64,000 nt of DNA from Owenia fusiformis (Eukaryota; Annelida; Polychaeta; Sabellida; Oweniidae): assembly GCA_903813345.2 (NCBI GenBank), contig CAIIXF020000008.1, forward strand, positions 12,057,278 through 12,121,277, written 5' to 3'. Shown here in pieces: positions 23,399 through 35,559 of the stretch; within the stretch, counting starts at the first letter, position 1; each line of letters begins with the position of its first letter. The position numbers were made by a program, and so were the translations under genes. The notes beneath the pieces are model-generated. The model saw nothing but the letters and a program-made list of their open reading frames with translations, was not told the DNA's origin and did not search any database.

Positions 23399-24253
23399 CT
23401 GCAAACAGAAGAATAAAATTCATGAATAAACAAGGTAAAGAAAAACAATATATATCAATATATATCAATAGATATCATAGTTATCATGTCATCCTTTACA
23501 AATGCCAGCATGCTACAATCATGTTCTGAGTATACTTATGTCTTGAGATCCTTCACTGTTACTATATATCTTCACTCCAAATATATTGCACTGCAATTTA
23601 ATTGACCCTTCACTGCTTTGATACATTTATGCTCTGAAGTAAATTGTAACAATGCATTCTTCAATGTTATGTTAAATCTATATTACAAAATTGATTGCAT
23701 TGTTTTTTTTATGATATATTTTATGTTCTTAAGCACATATTGCACAATGTGCTATTTAATAAGATCACAATGATGTTACATTCTTGTATGGAAGCAAATT
23801 GTTACTTAGTGTGATTCTTTAGTCTTTACTATCAAGTATCATGGTATATTTATGCTATAACAGTATAAAGAACATAACTATTTCAAGTGACAATTCACTA
23901 TTATGTTATATTTATGGTCAAATGAACTATAAATGATGTAATGTTATGCAAAGTGGAAGCAAAGATAAAGATTTCCTTCAGAGAAACTTCAGTTTTATGA
24001 TACATTTATATCAAAAGCATATTAGATGCTATTGAATATGATCCTTCACTATTATGATATGCCTAATATTAAAAGCACATTGAACTACAGTACTTTATAA
24101 TGTGATTGTGATCCCCCACTACCATACTACACTCCCATTTTGAAGCTATTTATGTCATCCTCTACATTAATATAATATGTATTTTCCAAAAGAAATCACA
24201 TTGTTGTTCAATTTGATCCATCACTTTTAATGTTACATTTTGTTTTCATTTAT
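23399..24253. other. Duplicated intronic unit between B5 and B6
   Basis: Parallels 20074-20911 almost base for base, with small indels and an ATATATCAATATATATC expansion near 23448. The poly(A) candidate seen at equivalent places is mutated here. Confidence 0.7.
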
Positions 24254-24876
24254 TTAGGGCAATTTAAGACAGGTTTTTCTGTGACTATTGAGAGAAGACA
24301 TTTGTATGAAACATTTATCACATGTTTCACATTTATATGGTCTTTCTCCAGTATGGACTCTCTGGTGGATTTTCAAATTATCTTTCCGAGAAAAATTACG
24401 TCCACAGGTGTCACATGTAAATGTATTAGTGTGTGTTAAGAATATATGTTTTCTCAAGTAGTGCTTTTTCACTCTTTTCCCACATATCTTGCATTTGCTC
24501 ATCTTGGGATTATGTGAGGACATATGACTGGTTAAAGTTCCACTAGTATTGCACCTCTGTCCACAAATTTCACAGACATATGGCTGTTTGCCTTCTTCCA
24601 CTCTTATATGACGCAGATAGGCGTTTCTGCATTTAAGTGTTTTACCACAGTACTGACATTCATAGCTCTTCATATCAGTGTGTGATCTCATATGCATTGT
24701 CCAATAATAAATACTATTCCATCTGATTCCACATGTTTGACATATCAATGGGTTTTCGCCATGGTGACTCTTCATACATAAAAAGAATCGCTGATTGGTT
24801 TTATATGTTGAGGAACATCCATCACAGTGGTAAACTCTTTCTCCTTTCTCATTCACAGTCACATAAGGTTTCGGTC
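24254..24876 (-). CDS. Zinc-finger terminal exon B6
   Basis: 206 codons after a GTAG acceptor, phase 1, leader [19 protein letters not shown]1 is CSSTYKTNQRFF, more like exon B1 than its direct neighbours, which hints at recombination or gene conversion. Helix -1/2/3/6 residues are F2 SYYM, F3 CNAR, F4 TGTS, F5 KHYK, F6 RDNI, F7 QSSS. Fourth position of the two-exon duplication, partner of B4. Block-B F1 and F3 ligand losses present. Confidence 0.88.
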
Positions 24877-24935
24877 CTACAAACAGAAGAATAAGATTTA
24901 CTTGAACAGTTTAAATTATTGTTATATAAGATTAC

Positions 24936-25302
24936 GTAATTTATATTCGAACATGACTGTATTCACGACTTCTAAAACTGTAAACAAAGTCAACATTTCA
25001 CCCGGGGTATATTCACGAAGAATACCCCTGGTAATACGTGTAATGTGTGACGTCATAACGGCAGGTCGTAGTAATGGCGGACTATAATGAATATTCGAAA
25101 CATTTTGGTGAGTTTTCATGTTCAAATCGTAATATAGACCTCAGAGCATGGGGAATATCGTCAAATACACCCCTTAGGGCTAGGCACAAACGTTTTCGAA
25201 CCTCTCACTCCCTTCGGTCGTTCTGGGTACAGAAAACAGTTGTGCCTAGCCCTGCTGGGTGTATTCGACAATATAACCCCTGCTCTTCGGTCTATATTTC
25301 CT
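24936..25302 (+). mobile_element. MITE copy, CRE-MITE family (2)
   Basis: ATTCGAACATGACTGTATTCACG at the left, AATATAACCCCTGCTCTTCGG at the right, internal CACCCGGGGTATATTC and GGGTGTATTCGAC in inverse relation. Carries a perfect TGACGTCA at 25048-25055. Directly followed by another copy. Confidence 0.75.
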
Positions 25303-25304
25303 AA

Positions 25305-25642
25305 TTCGAACATGACTGTATTCACGCCTTCTATAAACTGTTTACAAAGTCAATATTTCACCCAGTGTATATTTGGCAACACTACCCCTGGTAATATGAG
25401 TAATGTGTGACGTCACAATGGCTAGCCGAAGTAATGGCTAACCATTAAATGAATAGACAAAATATTTTGGGTGAATTTTCATGTTCAGATGGTAATATAT
25501 AGACCTTGGAGCAGGTCAAATATTGATGAATACACCCCTTAGGGCTAGCTATTAAAGCTTTCAAAACCCCTCACTCTCTTTGGTCATCCAGGGTACAGAA
25601 AACATTTGTGCCTAATAGTGGGGGGTGTATTCGTCAATATAT
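25305..25642 (+). mobile_element. MITE copy, CRE-MITE family (3)
   Basis: Starts TAATTCGAACATGACTGTATTCACGCC in tandem with copy 2 and carries TGACGTCA at 25408-25415. The right end is slightly truncated at GGGTGTATTCGTCAATATATCC. Confidence 0.7.
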
Positions 25643-26444
25643 CCATTTATCATATAGCCAACAACAAACCTACTTAGTTTTGTTACTCTTACTTTTGCCT
25701 ATCAAAGAGCACAAGTACCCAGAACACTACAGCTTCATAAATGTCTTGTGGTCCTTGTATTATACTAGTATTATATATCTTCGCTCCAAATATATTACAC
25801 TGCAATTTAATGCGACCCTTCACTGCTTTGATACATCTATGCTCTGAAGCACATTGTAACAATGCATTCTTAACTGTTATGTTAAATCTATATTCCAAAA
25901 TTAATTAAATTATTATTAACGGTGATTCTTTATTTTTATTGATTGATTTCATTGATGTTCCAAGGCACATATTGCACAATGTGCTATTTAATAAGATCAC
26001 AATGATGTTACATGCTTGTAAGGAAGCAAATTGTTATTCAATGTGGTCCTTTACTATAAAGTATCATGGTACATTTATGCTCTAACAGTATAAGGGACAT
26101 AACTATTTCACGTGATATTTCACTATTATGATATATTTATGGTCAAATGAGCTAATAATGTTCTGAGGGACACATACTATTGTTATTTAATGCGATCCTT
26201 CAGTTTTATGATATATTATTTTCCAAAGCATATTATATTTCTATTTTATGTGATCTTCCAAAGCATATTATATTTCTATTTTATGTGATCCGTAACAATT
26301 ATGATATATTTTATATAAAAAGCAACGCACTGTGTTCTCTCACTATCATATTTACATTCATATTACATTGTTTATGTCATACTCTACAATAATGTTTCAT
26401 TTGTGTTTTAAAACTAATTGCATTGTTATTGTGATCCATTACTA
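25643..26444. other. Intronic unit between B6 and B7
   Basis: Same block-B spacer landmarks (CTTCACTGCTTTGATACATC, AATAAGATCACAATGATG). A segment containing AAGCATATTATATTTCTATTTTATGTGATC is duplicated in tandem near 26225-26290. Confidence 0.6.
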
Positions 26445-27103
26445 TCATATTTTTTTTATTTTGTTTTTGCCAATGTTCTTATGGGCTAATTTGAGACATA
26501 TATTCCTGTGACTATTGAGAGAAGACATCTGGATGAAACATTTATCACATGTTTCACATTTATAAGGTTTTTCTCCAGTATGTATCCTCTGGTGGACCAG
26601 CAAATTATCTTTTCGCGAAAACTGACGCCCACAGGTGTCACATCTAAATGTATTAGTGTGTGTTTTGAATATATGTCCTTTCAATAAGTCCTTTCTCACA
26701 CTTTTCTGACATATCTCGCATTTGGTCATCTTAGGATTATGTGTGGTCAAATGTCCGCTCAACTTGAAATTACTGGTGAATCTTTTTCCACAAATTTCAC
26801 AGATATATGGTTGTTTGCCTTCTTCTAATCTTATATGTTCCTGATAGGTCACTCTGGTTTTAAAAGTTTTTCCACAGTACTGACATTCATAGCTCCTCAT
26901 ATCAGTGTGTGACCTCATATGCCTTGTCCAATAAAATAGGGTATCACTCCTGCTTCCACATGTTTGACATATGAATGGGGTTTCACCATGGTGACTCTTC
27001 ATACATAAATAAAATTGGTGATTGTTTTCATATGTAGAGGTACATCCATCGCAGTGGTAAACTCTCTCTCCATCTTCATTGACAGTCACATAAGGCCTAG
27101 GTC
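26445..27103 (-). CDS. Zinc-finger terminal exon B7
   Basis: 218 codons after a GCAG acceptor, phase 1, leader GPRPYVTVNEDGERVYHC. Block-B changes in F1 (LCMKSH) and F3 (HIRLE). F5 has 11-residue spacing. Helix -1/2/3/6 residues are F2 TFYR, F3 TVTE, F4 SFKG, F5 RDLG, F6 RDNV, F7 QSSS. TGEKP before F7. A lysine-rich tail of about 14 residues follows. F2 resembles B8 and B9 (SRSDT.(F/Y)YW), so it belongs with the right-hand part of the block. Confidence 0.88.
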
Positions 27104-27715
27104 CTGCAAACAGAAGAATAAGATTAACTTTAAACATGTTAAAACGTCATAAATAAACAATAAATGTGATCATGAAATAAAAATGATTATACATGTACAT
27201 GCAAACTCATGACACCAATAATGTGATTCTTCATTATTACCAGTGTGCTACAATCATGTTTTGAATCACATTGATGTCTTGATGTTATCTTTCATTAATG
27301 GGGGGAGGGGGGAGCAAACAAGGGCCCTCATATAACTTTGTCAGATTTTCAATTTTTCGAAAGTTCTTCCTTTGACTTTTTCTCCTGCTTCATGCTATAT
27401 TTTAGTTACTGATGTTATGACCCTAATAAGCTGAACTTAGTGATATTCTTGACCCTAAAAATTGAAATGAAAGGGTTAATTTTTAGATTAAAGATGAAAT
27501 TAAGGTAAAAGCTGTATAGGTCAGCCAGAATCATGGTAGAGCTAGGATTAGGGTTAGTGATTGGCATTGCTGGTTGGGGTAAGAGTTAAATCTAGGTATT
27601 AGAGTTAAAACCAGGGTTAAAGCTAGGGTTATGACTGTAAATAGGTATTTCAAGTGTTTATTTCGAAAGGTATCAGATAATATTCAAAGCAGAACAATAG
27701 CAGAACTGTTTGGTC
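27104..27715. other. Spacer with degenerate GGGTTA motifs
   Basis: At 27540-27630 the motif AGGGTTA/TAGGGTT recurs irregularly. A G-rich run lies at 27300. No coding trace. Confidence 0.5.
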
Positions 27716-28744
27716 TTAAAGACACCATATACCATAGGTTTTTCTCCCCGATAATCAGTGATGTCCCATGATTATTGCTCATGTAGTATCTTACATATCT
27801 TGGATACATACATCTTCAGAATAACTTATGGGTATATTATTGCCGACATATTGAACAAATCATCAGAACAACCAACATTCAGAATTATACACAATTGCTT
27901 CCCCCGCCAGCGAGGGGAATCCCTGTCAAGTCAACAAGCTAACCAATCAGGTTCATGATAAACAAAGGAGGGCGAGTTGTTTGTAGAATGAATCGGGGGA
28001 TTTTTTTCATGAATTTCGCTTATGTTTTTCATCCAAAAAACATCAATACACTTTAAAACATTTTGTTTACTTAAAGATTACACCATGTAATCCAAAAATA
28101 TATTTCTCATTTTCAAAGATAATCCATGGATTAACACCCAGGTATTTTTATTTTTCAATCTTCAGAGGGCTGGGAATCAATGATGCTCAACGCTTTTGAA
28201 TACGATAAATGCTGTTTTAAATAGGTTTTACGTAAGCCAATAATTTCTCAAAGTATGTAAGCTGAATGCATTCCTTAATCCCTAGAATGCCTATCATAAT
28301 AACATTCTTTTGTCTTGGCCACTTAATATGTTTTGTTGCTGTCTGATCATCAAATCAAATTGTTGTTATTTAAAGATGTCAGTCAAATCTGGTGAAACGG
28401 CACAACATTTACCTAAATAGCACGAGTACATATTATGTAACTCATCCATAATATTTCATGCATCAGGTATTAAGGCTTAGGGGATTAACTTTTACACATA
28501 AACTGAACTGACAGATGTGTATGCTTACATGTACAACTTCCAGGATTGTAAGAATTCAAAACTTGTTGATAGCCATATTTTCCTGAATGTGACATCGAGA
28601 TATTATGGCATTCACTCGTATGAGTGGTAAAATATGAAAAAAAGCATTTTCATTTAAAATTAGCATATGATTTGAATTGATGCCAAGAAATGTATTAGTT
28701 AACTGTATCTGTTTTACATCCGTTGCAGTTGGCTACATTATAAG

Positions 28745-28875
28745 ACAAGGCATTCACATGCAAAATGTCAACACCTGCCATTTGTTACAGACACCAACTG
28801 CCAAACACCAACTGCCAAATGATAAACACCAACCACTGAACACCGTCCACAAAAAAGTTGTGGTGGTGACATAAA
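28745..28875. repeat. Dispersed repeat copy (AACATGCAAAATGTCA family)
   Basis: CACATGCAAAATGTCAACACC, GCCATTTGTTACAGACACCAAC, AACACCGTCCACAAAAAAGTTG, ending GGTGGTGACATAAAA. One of the best preserved copies, with ACC-rich short internal repeats. Confidence 0.65.
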
Positions 28876-31800
28876 AATGATCATGGAAAATTGTATTTTT
28901 TTTAAAAAGTAGGAACTTCTGAGGTTATTAGAAAATTGGAAGACAAGGAAGGATTCTGGCTTTAAGATATTAGGGTTATAAATTGCAATGAAACTAAAAC
29001 AAAACATTCTTTTTCTCAAATATCACAGTGTATATTCAAATCACAAATACGATATCATACAATTACAATAAGGGTCTAGTGCACTTTCCATTATGATATC
29101 CCCATGAACAAAATGAATCATTTTTAGGTGTAACATAAAGAATACAATGCCACATAATACTGTGGTAAATATTTGAGCGTTTGGACCCACATGGGCTGAG
29201 GTTGAGGTCATTTAGTTCAGCAAGGGTGTATTGACTTGCCATTGAATGGGCTCCATTGACTTAACATGTGGATATCATCAATTCCAATAGAGGCCATTGG
29301 TTTCTATTGATTTTCACAAAAATACCTAAAATACACTATGACCTGAATCGATTGCAAATTAAATAATTTCACAGTATGACACAAATGGTATATCACATCA
29401 GATGTGCAAATATAAAGTTTGCAATCGATTCAGGTCATACTTCAAATTAAAAGATTATACATTTTTTCCATCATTTTTTTTCTACAAAATGGCTATAGAA
29501 AAATGCTTCAAAAGCAACTTTTACACTAATGAAATCCCATACAACTTTGTAAATCCAAAGATTATACTGTTATGTTTCATTAATTAATAACATATTTGGA
29601 TAATATGTTGGGATGTGTAGGATGCAAATGGATTTTGACAGACACAAAAAGACTTCTTGGTTTGGCATCTCTACCCCTGTACACTTTATGATTGAATATT
29701 GGCCCTAATAAGTGGCCCATTCATCAATACAGTGCTGAATATAGGTCAACAAGATACTAGTGTACATATAAATGTAATAATACCTATAGCTAGGTCTGAA
29801 TATTAAACTCCAGCCAAATAGAGCCAGCACAATATTTCAACCTTTGTAACCCTTGCAAAAAGATTTTCTTGCAATAAAAATGTGAAAATAGCTTAGAGTA
29901 CTTGTAAGCCAATCTGATTTTAAGGTAGATATGTCTCGATATTTTCACTAATTTTCATGATTATAAATACCGATAATCAATGAAAGGGACAATATTTTCA
30001 CATTTGTAATTGTATGTGTATGCATGGTCCATGGTGTATGTTACCATAATTCTTTTTATCCCATACTTGGACGTGTTACAGGTACATAAAGCCGGTTTGT
30101 AAAAACTTATATTTTCATCAGCGGGCAGATATAGTGTGATGATCCTCCCTTACTTAATACAATTTTATGTGATTATTCTGGAGGATTATCACTTTGTTTA
30201 AATTGCTCTTACCTTTATTTATCAATTATGTGGCTAAATATTTCGTAATTCAGAAGTTTGTTCAGAATTTTCTTATTTCACTAGTTCTTGTTCAGCCATG
30301 TTTGTTTATAGTCTCATTAAGAAAAGTTTATATGTGAATTTCCTACACTAGACACATTATGTCAACTTTATATCAAATGTATGTCATGTTATTGTTTATT
30401 TTAGCAATATTTAATGTATATTATGTGTGATTGTTTATAGGGGCCAAATTAAGCGATTACATTTTATTTTGAGACTATAAAATTTTGTCTACTTTTGCAT
30501 GAATCATCAGTTCTTCAGTGAGACTTTGAATCACCGGCAAGTAACAGGAATTAACTTTCTCTCTGCATTTTGGAATTAATACACATACATATTGGATATA
30601 TATCATCTTATTAGATACACCAACCTAGGTGAACGGGTTGGTAAGGTAATGGAATTACTTTTACTCTAAAACAGAGAAACTGTTTATACTTTTTCCTTGT
30701 TGGTGAATCTTCTGATTTCTCTCACTCATTTAGCTTCATTTACATTAGCATAAATTCATTTAAACCACGCTGAGAGTTATTTTATCAGGTTCAAAAAGAA
30801 TATTCAGGGCCATTTTGTTTGATTACGACTTTGATTTCAATCTGCCTGGTCACGCCTTGTCTCAAATGTGGCGGTACATATTTAGCAGATTGATTTGAAC
30901 TTTCAGAACTTTATTTCTAATTAAACCTTCATAAGCATTGAGTGAGCTACGTGTACATTCTTGTGAGAAGCATTTCTGATTCATTTGAAATTTACAGATT
31001 GACCTACATGTATATTTAAGATTCAATCGCCAACTTGGTATTTTTGGCTTTATCTTATATAATTTGAGGGTAATATCTGCTTGCCAGTGTCAATTATTTG
31101 TGTCACTGAAAATGTCCACACTTTAAAGCTAGATTACTTTAGAAACTTTCAACTTGTGAGAAACATTGGCTATATTCGTTCCCAAAGTTTTACTATTTTT
31201 GCATGTAGTATTATTTCACATTTTATTCTAAATATTCCCGAGACGAGTTGGTTTGGGGTGATCAAGGCAATCTTCATATTTGCTGACACTCTTTAGGGGA
31301 TCTGTGTTGCACCTGGTTAGTATCATCAGGCATGGACTAGTTACGATTTTTTAGTTGTAAAACAGCTTCACAGCATAACCATCTTTTGAGCGCTCCATTC
31401 ATTTCACTGGGCATATTTTATTTATCTTAATCTTGATTGCACGAATACTGAAATTCTGAAAGAATCTAGCAATTGTTATATTTTTCACTTCATTACAGAG
31501 TTATTTAAATATTTCCGGGGTAAGGTCATTATTTTGGGTAAGCAAGGGCAATTAATTTGCTGATACCCTTATTCGTCCCAGGGAACTAAGCATAGCCAGT
31601 GTTGGTATTAATTTGCTAATATAAAGCCTCACAGCATTTTAAATCTTTGTGTGCCTTTGTAATTACTGAAAAGAACGTTACTTTCTGTTGTTTTGCATAG
31701 CTGACGGTAAATCTATGTAGAATTGTGTAACCAAACACATGTATATATTTTGAAATAGAGTTGAATTATATTCATTTTATATAATTTCCCATTACATTCT

Positions 31801-31991
31801 CTGTTGTGTTGAATGATTGTGTAAAGTGAATGTGGATACAGATCAGTGTTTAAAAAGTCCCCCATTCCCATTTATTTTACAATCTATTATCAAGCTAGAC
31901 CATTAAAAATCCAAATACTTTATAGCTGGGTAACCCAGGACCACGCTACCCAACACCCTGGGTTGCCACAATAGCTATACGTCCCGCTCTG

Positions 31992-32020
31992 AGCGGGCAG
32001 ATATAGTATATCTGCCCGCT
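31992..32020. repeat. Perfect 29-bp palindrome
   Basis: AGCGGGCAGATATA, one central base, then its exact inverse. The half-site AGCGGGCAGATATAGT recurs at about 30120-30135. The 1.9-kb stretch between may be a further nested element with these ends. Confidence 0.7.
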
Positions 32021-33282
32021 ACGTCATAATCGCCGCTCGCATATTTGTTCATTATTTGTAACGTTCGCGTAATGACTGTACACGACAATGGAGAAAACAC
32101 AGACAATCGGGATCTGTTTGATGGTTTAAAAAGGGAAGGAGCATCCACTTAATCAATCAAAAATTCGAGAAAATAAATGTGGGAATATTTGAGGGAACAG
32201 GAAAACCCGCCCATGGCCAAGAAAACAAAACTGGACATGAATATTCTAAAATATTTCCACGATTGAACAATGTGAACCAGATGACCAAGATTGGTATGGG
32301 ATAATGGTCCCGAGGGAAAATATATTATATTGGCCAAGGGATAATCCCAATATCCTGAACCTCATATAGGATAATCTCTATATATCCACTTAAAATGTCA
32401 AAAATATTGCCCAATTTATAATTATCAGATAATTTATTCATCACCAAAATTAGTAAAAATTATCAACATGCAGAACTACCTTAAAGAGTTTAATCTCTCA
32501 CTCAGTCACAATTATGTCAACCAAAACTGTACTTGTATTACATAATATAGGATTATACAGCTTACCATACTTGTGCAATCCATATAGCATCCACACTGAC
32601 ATCTTTACAGAATCATATATAATTTTTGAATATAAACTAACTCAACCCAATAAGGCGAGTACTAAAGAATTTACTTACCTGCCATCTAAAAATCTGCTTG
32701 GAACTACCATTGGATTACCATTGCATTCCTCCAAGAGGGATTAAGGAGTGCATTCAGCTTACATAATTTGAGAAATTATTGGCATACGTAAAACCTATTT
32801 AAAACAGCATTTATCGTATTCAAAAGCGTTGAGCATCATTGATTCCCAGCCCTCTGAAGATTGAAAAATAAAAATACCTGGGTGTTAATCCATGGATTAT
32901 CTTTGAAAATGAGAAATATATTTTTGGATTACATGGTGTAATCTTAAAGTAAACAAAATGTTTTAAAGTGTATTGATGTTTTTTGGATGAAAAACGTAAG
33001 CGAAATTCATGAAAAAGATCCCCCGATTCATTCTACAAACAACTCGCCCTCCTTTCAGGACCAATCAGATAACAGGGGGATTTTCCCCGATATATTCAAA
33101 CTTCAGAATGAACTGATTTACTTTAAAATAATTTGATTGGTCAGTACAGTCACAAAATTAACCTGAAAGGGGGGATATGGGACTTCTTTGTTTGTAAATA
33201 GATAGGTGAATATGTGGTTAAACTCAATATGCAAAAAGATGGCTCTTAATTTTGCTATCCTATGGTATAGAGTCTCTTTAAG

Positions 33283-34870
33283 GGAGCCCCATAAAACACC
33301 AAATTCAACACTTCCGAACTGTAAACCAAATTAACTAATGGGGTTATACACATTTGAAGGTCACACCTGAAAATGGAAAAGTGGTTTATTTGCCCAAAAA
33401 CCTTTCACACTACCCTACCACGTGACCACGTTTAAAAGGGAAACAGGGTACAGCTAAGTTGCAAATGGAGGACGTGGGTTTAATTTCATATTTCTGAACG
33501 TAAAATACATTTTACATTTATTTCTAGTATTCTACCAGACATAGAATTGATTCATCGAGCAGTTTGTAGAATATTGTTGGCAAAAAACCACTATAGGCAA
33601 AGATAGATAATAGTGGGCGCAGTGAAGCAAAACTCAATGCAATACACCATACATTTCAGTAAATCTATCAACGTACAGGGAGCATGTAAGTTTCCCTTCG
33701 AAAATGTTACATTGATATGTAACAAAAAAACCAGTTAACTGTTATTTAACTGCGTGCCATCGTGTTATATGTGGATACATTTTCCCGTATGTTATTCAAC
33801 TGTGTTTTTGTGAATTAATTGTTTTTCTAAAATCTTAAGATGCAAAAAACGTCGTCCCAGAAATGTATCTTTACTTTGCTGTAAGGCATAACATATTGTG
33901 AAACATTTTTCCTCTTGTCACAAACAGGATAATGTTTGTTTCGAGGTGTCTTGTGATGAGCGTTTCATGATTAAATGCAAAATCACTGGAGCAGATACCA
34001 TCCAAAAACATCTGACATTCAACACGTCATCTAAGACTACATCGATCTGGTATTCGTTTTTTTTACAACAATAGAAATACGATGTCATATCAGCGCTACA
34101 GCAAATCGTGAAGAACAAAATGCTTTCAAGTCGTGGCATGATGGTATTTTGAACAAAATATTTTAAATGATCGGTTTTTGAGAACGGTAGTGAATAAGAC
34201 CATTCAAGGGGTTATATAAATCTACAAAATAATGTTTACTTTATTTGGATTAAATAACAATTGATGACACCTCAAAGCATCAACAGGCGGCCTTTTTAGC
34301 ATTATTTTCACTGTTTGCAACGTACATGTACATGAGATCGGGACATTGTATGTCTGTATAATCAGCTAACTTTCTCGCTCCCTGTACTATTGAGCAATTT
34401 ACATTCCTTGTACCCTGTATTGATCAACTTTTGCAACTGTGTACCGTGTACTATGACATATCAAATATTTTAAAATTTAAAACGATATTATTTACATTCT
34501 TTCTTCAACTATCATATAACTTGGAACATGGACTTCACTATTGCACCACTGAAGTTCAGCGAATAGCAATATTGACTCACTCCGAGCACCAAACGTATTA
34601 ACCTTTTGACTAAGCAGTCGAAATACTCAAAAGCGACGTGGTTGAAAGCCAAAAAATTCGCGCATGCGCTATCGAGGTAGGGTAGTGTGCCTTTATCTGA
34701 GCAGACATAGCATCAGTAATGGAAACTGTTAGTATTCCTACTTCAAACAATATCATGGGTTTCTGAAATTCATATCTGTCCATTGAAAAAAAAAACAATT
34801 GCAGAAGGAAGAATGTGTGATACAAAACTAAGATCTTTGCCAAAATCTCAACAAAAACACCTATTATTGA
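33283..34870. other. Spacer without recognised features
   Basis: AT-rich, with short accidental frames only. No finger remnant or clear terminal repeats found. Confidence 0.45.
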
Positions 34871-34964
34871 TTTCTCAATTCACCCTTTATAGGATTTTTC
34901 AATTCACCCTTTATAGGATTTCTCAATTCACCCTTTATAGGATTTCTCAATTCACCCTTTAAGA
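34871..34964. repeat. 24-bp tandem repeat, four copies
   Basis: TTTCTCAATTCACCCTTTATAGGA repeated almost perfectly four times. Confidence 0.9.
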
Positions 34965-35559
34965 GTAAAAAGAATGCATTTTTTCTTTAAAACTATTTTT
35001 CCTTGATGGTAGACTCTAAGTGCATGTCTTTAGAGCTACCATGTAAGATTGCTTTCAATCTTCAATCGCTGGTTATACATCTACATTCCAAAAAGCACAT
35101 TTTATTGTCAGTTACAGATTCTTTATTTTCCTTCACTATAATGATACATGTACATTTATAGGATAAACTTACATTTATGATCTGAAGGACATTGTTTTGT
35201 TATGTAATGTGATTCTTCACTATGATGATACATTATTGTTATAACACTGTATAAAGCACATAACTATTTCATGTGATAATATGTTATATTTATGGTCTAA
35301 TAGGCTAATGATGTAATGTAATGCAAACTAGAAGCAAAGATAAAGTGTTCTTTATCCTGACACTGATTTTACACTGTTTTGTCAGCTTTTTATTATCATG
35401 ATCTTACATTCATGATCTGAAGGACATTGTTTTGTTATGTAGTGTGATCCTACACTGTTTCGATACATTTATGTTCCAAAGCATAATAAAAAGGTAGACT
35501 GTAAATCTAGAAATCTTGTAAAATCTTGTAAAGTTTCAAAGGACCATTCATTTGATATA
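34965..35559. other. Block-B type intronic unit
   Basis: Contains the spacer landmarks (ATAACTATTTCATGTGATAATATG, GATGTAATGTAATGCAAAC) shared with 38.5-38.9 kb. It indicates an ancient exon-plus-spacer unit whose exon is no longer here. Confidence 0.5.

Larger units (their letters stand above)
27716..33282. mobile_element. 5.6-kb element with long imperfect inverted repeats
   Basis: Outer ends TTAAAGACACCATATACCATAGG and, inverted at 33260-33282, TTAAAGAGACTCTATACCATAGG. Homology between the arms is strongest at 27975-28270 against 32755-33055, where about 280 bp match closely. Both ends show TTAA, as in piggyBac target sites, but this may be part of the repeat itself. The interior (28300-32700) has no protein-coding frame of note. 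It contains a dispersed repeat copy at 28745-28875, a 21-bp perfect stem (29338-29358 with 29418-29438) and a palindrome at 31992-32020. Confidence 0.65.

Noticed and set aside
27540-27630. Interstitial telomere (TTAGGG) tract
   Set aside because: The AGGGTTA motifs are irregular and mixed with unrelated sequence; no run of perfect hexamers.
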